Origin: Methanocorpusculum sp. | GTDB taxonomy: Archaea > Halobacteriota > Methanomicrobia > Methanomicrobiales > Methanocorpusculaceae | Direction of reading: 5' to 3' | DNA: 33,628 nucleotides | Assembly (NCBI GenBank): GCA_017387505.1 | Contig: JAFOFB010000016.1 | Coordinates: forward strand, 1 to 33,628 | Part shown: positions 33,520-33,628 of the stretch, in pieces | How the letters are laid out: each line of letters starts with the position of its first letter | Numbering within the stretch: the stretch's first letter is position 1 | Made by a program: the position numbers and the translations under genes | Notes under the pieces: model-generated | Database searches by the model: none | The model's input: only the letters and a program-made list of their open reading frames with translations | What the model was told of the DNA's origin: nothing

Positions 33520-33628
33520 ACCTTACAAACTCATCTCCCTCCACGACATACAAAGCGGCTTCAGCATCCGGCAGAAGAGAGCGGATGTCTGTTACCGTCA
33601 CCACCTCATGCTTCGAAACCTCAGCTCC
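33500..33628 (-). CDS. partial hypothetical protein (C-terminal 42 residues; gene continues past the window edge)
   Basis: The minus strand is open from the window edge (codon aligned at 33628) to TGA at 33500-33502, giving 42 residues ending EGDEFVRYAVVCR. A hydrophilic stretch with SKHEVVTVTDIRSLLPDAEA is followed by a strand-like segment ALYVVEGDEF. The start is outside the window. The end overlaps the 54-residue ORF by 20 bases, as in translationally coupled small gene pairs such as toxin-antitoxin loci, but I do not recognise either partner. Confidence 0.4.
   Translation of the reverse strand, partial: GAEVSKHEVVTVTDIRSLLPDAEAALYVVEGDEFVRYAVVCR

Noticed and set aside
1-33628. CRISPR arrays, tRNA and rRNA genes
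   Set aside because: No regularly spaced repeats, no cloverleaf with TTC loop and no rRNA-like conserved stretches were seen in the intergenic regions.

Overview
This window looks like a chromosomal segment of a euryarchaeal methanogen, most likely of the Methanomicrobiales (Methanocorpusculum/Methanomicrobium/Methanoculleus side). The case rests on archaeal information-processing genes (TBP, MBF1, small RFC subunit, FEN1 with a PIP box, Alba), an F420-dependent NADP reductase, a CofE-like protein, archaeal type II GAPDH, archaeal TPI, a form III RuBisCO with ribose-1,5-bisphosphate isomerase, and a presenilin-type protease of the size known from Methanoculleus. UvrA and a bacterial-type SerRS are also present, as usual in this group. 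The genus is inference. I saw no rRNA, tRNA, CRISPR array or complete mobile element. No gene-free stretch exceeds 300 bases; the longest is about 260 bases (13800-14057).

Layout. 1-5535: an AAA/DUF4143 ATPase, a geranylgeranyl-reductase-family flavoprotein, F420H2:NADP oxidoreductase, a transglutaminase-like protein, a frameshifted iron-sulfur flavoprotein, a long nested hairpin, and a membrane-anchored protein split by an in-frame TGA. 5569-13799 is a long minus-strand block: a WG-repeat/histidine-phosphatase fusion with gap; rfcS; a tightly overlapping R15P isomerase-RuBisCO-cupin operon; and an MBF1-TPI-patatin-Cys-rich protein operon. 14058-19068: a CPA2 antiporter with RCK domains, a small membrane protein, fen1 with an overlapping membrane protein, and a presenilin homologue with a one-base frameshift at its catalytic GxGD motif. 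19273-24963: uvrA, tbp, a 14-TM MFS exporter and an UPF0173 metal-dependent hydrolase. 25004-33628: the UPF0210/ACT pair, an internally duplicated CBS-CBS-ParB protein, serS, a CofE-like protein, the asd-alba-transporter set, and two minus-strand ORFs at the right edge.

Functionally, RuBisCO and R15P isomerase fit the archaeal nucleoside/AMP salvage route (ribose 1,5-bisphosphate to RuBP to 3-phosphoglycerate). GAPDH and TPI nearby would handle the triose phosphates. The R15Pi-RuBisCO-cupin genes overlap by ATGA junctions, so the cupin is probably a partner.

The most notable pattern is five or six coding disruptions that mostly look like single-base events: a frameshift in the iron-sulfur flavoprotein, an in-frame TGA, an ACG where the patatin gene should have ATG, a frameshift in the presenilin homologue, an unusual RuBisCO Lys-Leu-Lys, and a transporter with an atypical C-terminus. 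They could be real gene decay, recoding, or consensus errors in the assembly; sequence alone cannot decide. No wholly new system is evident. The best leads are the RuBisCO-linked cupin, the duplicated CBS-ParB protein, the WG-repeat phosphatase and two structured intergenic elements.
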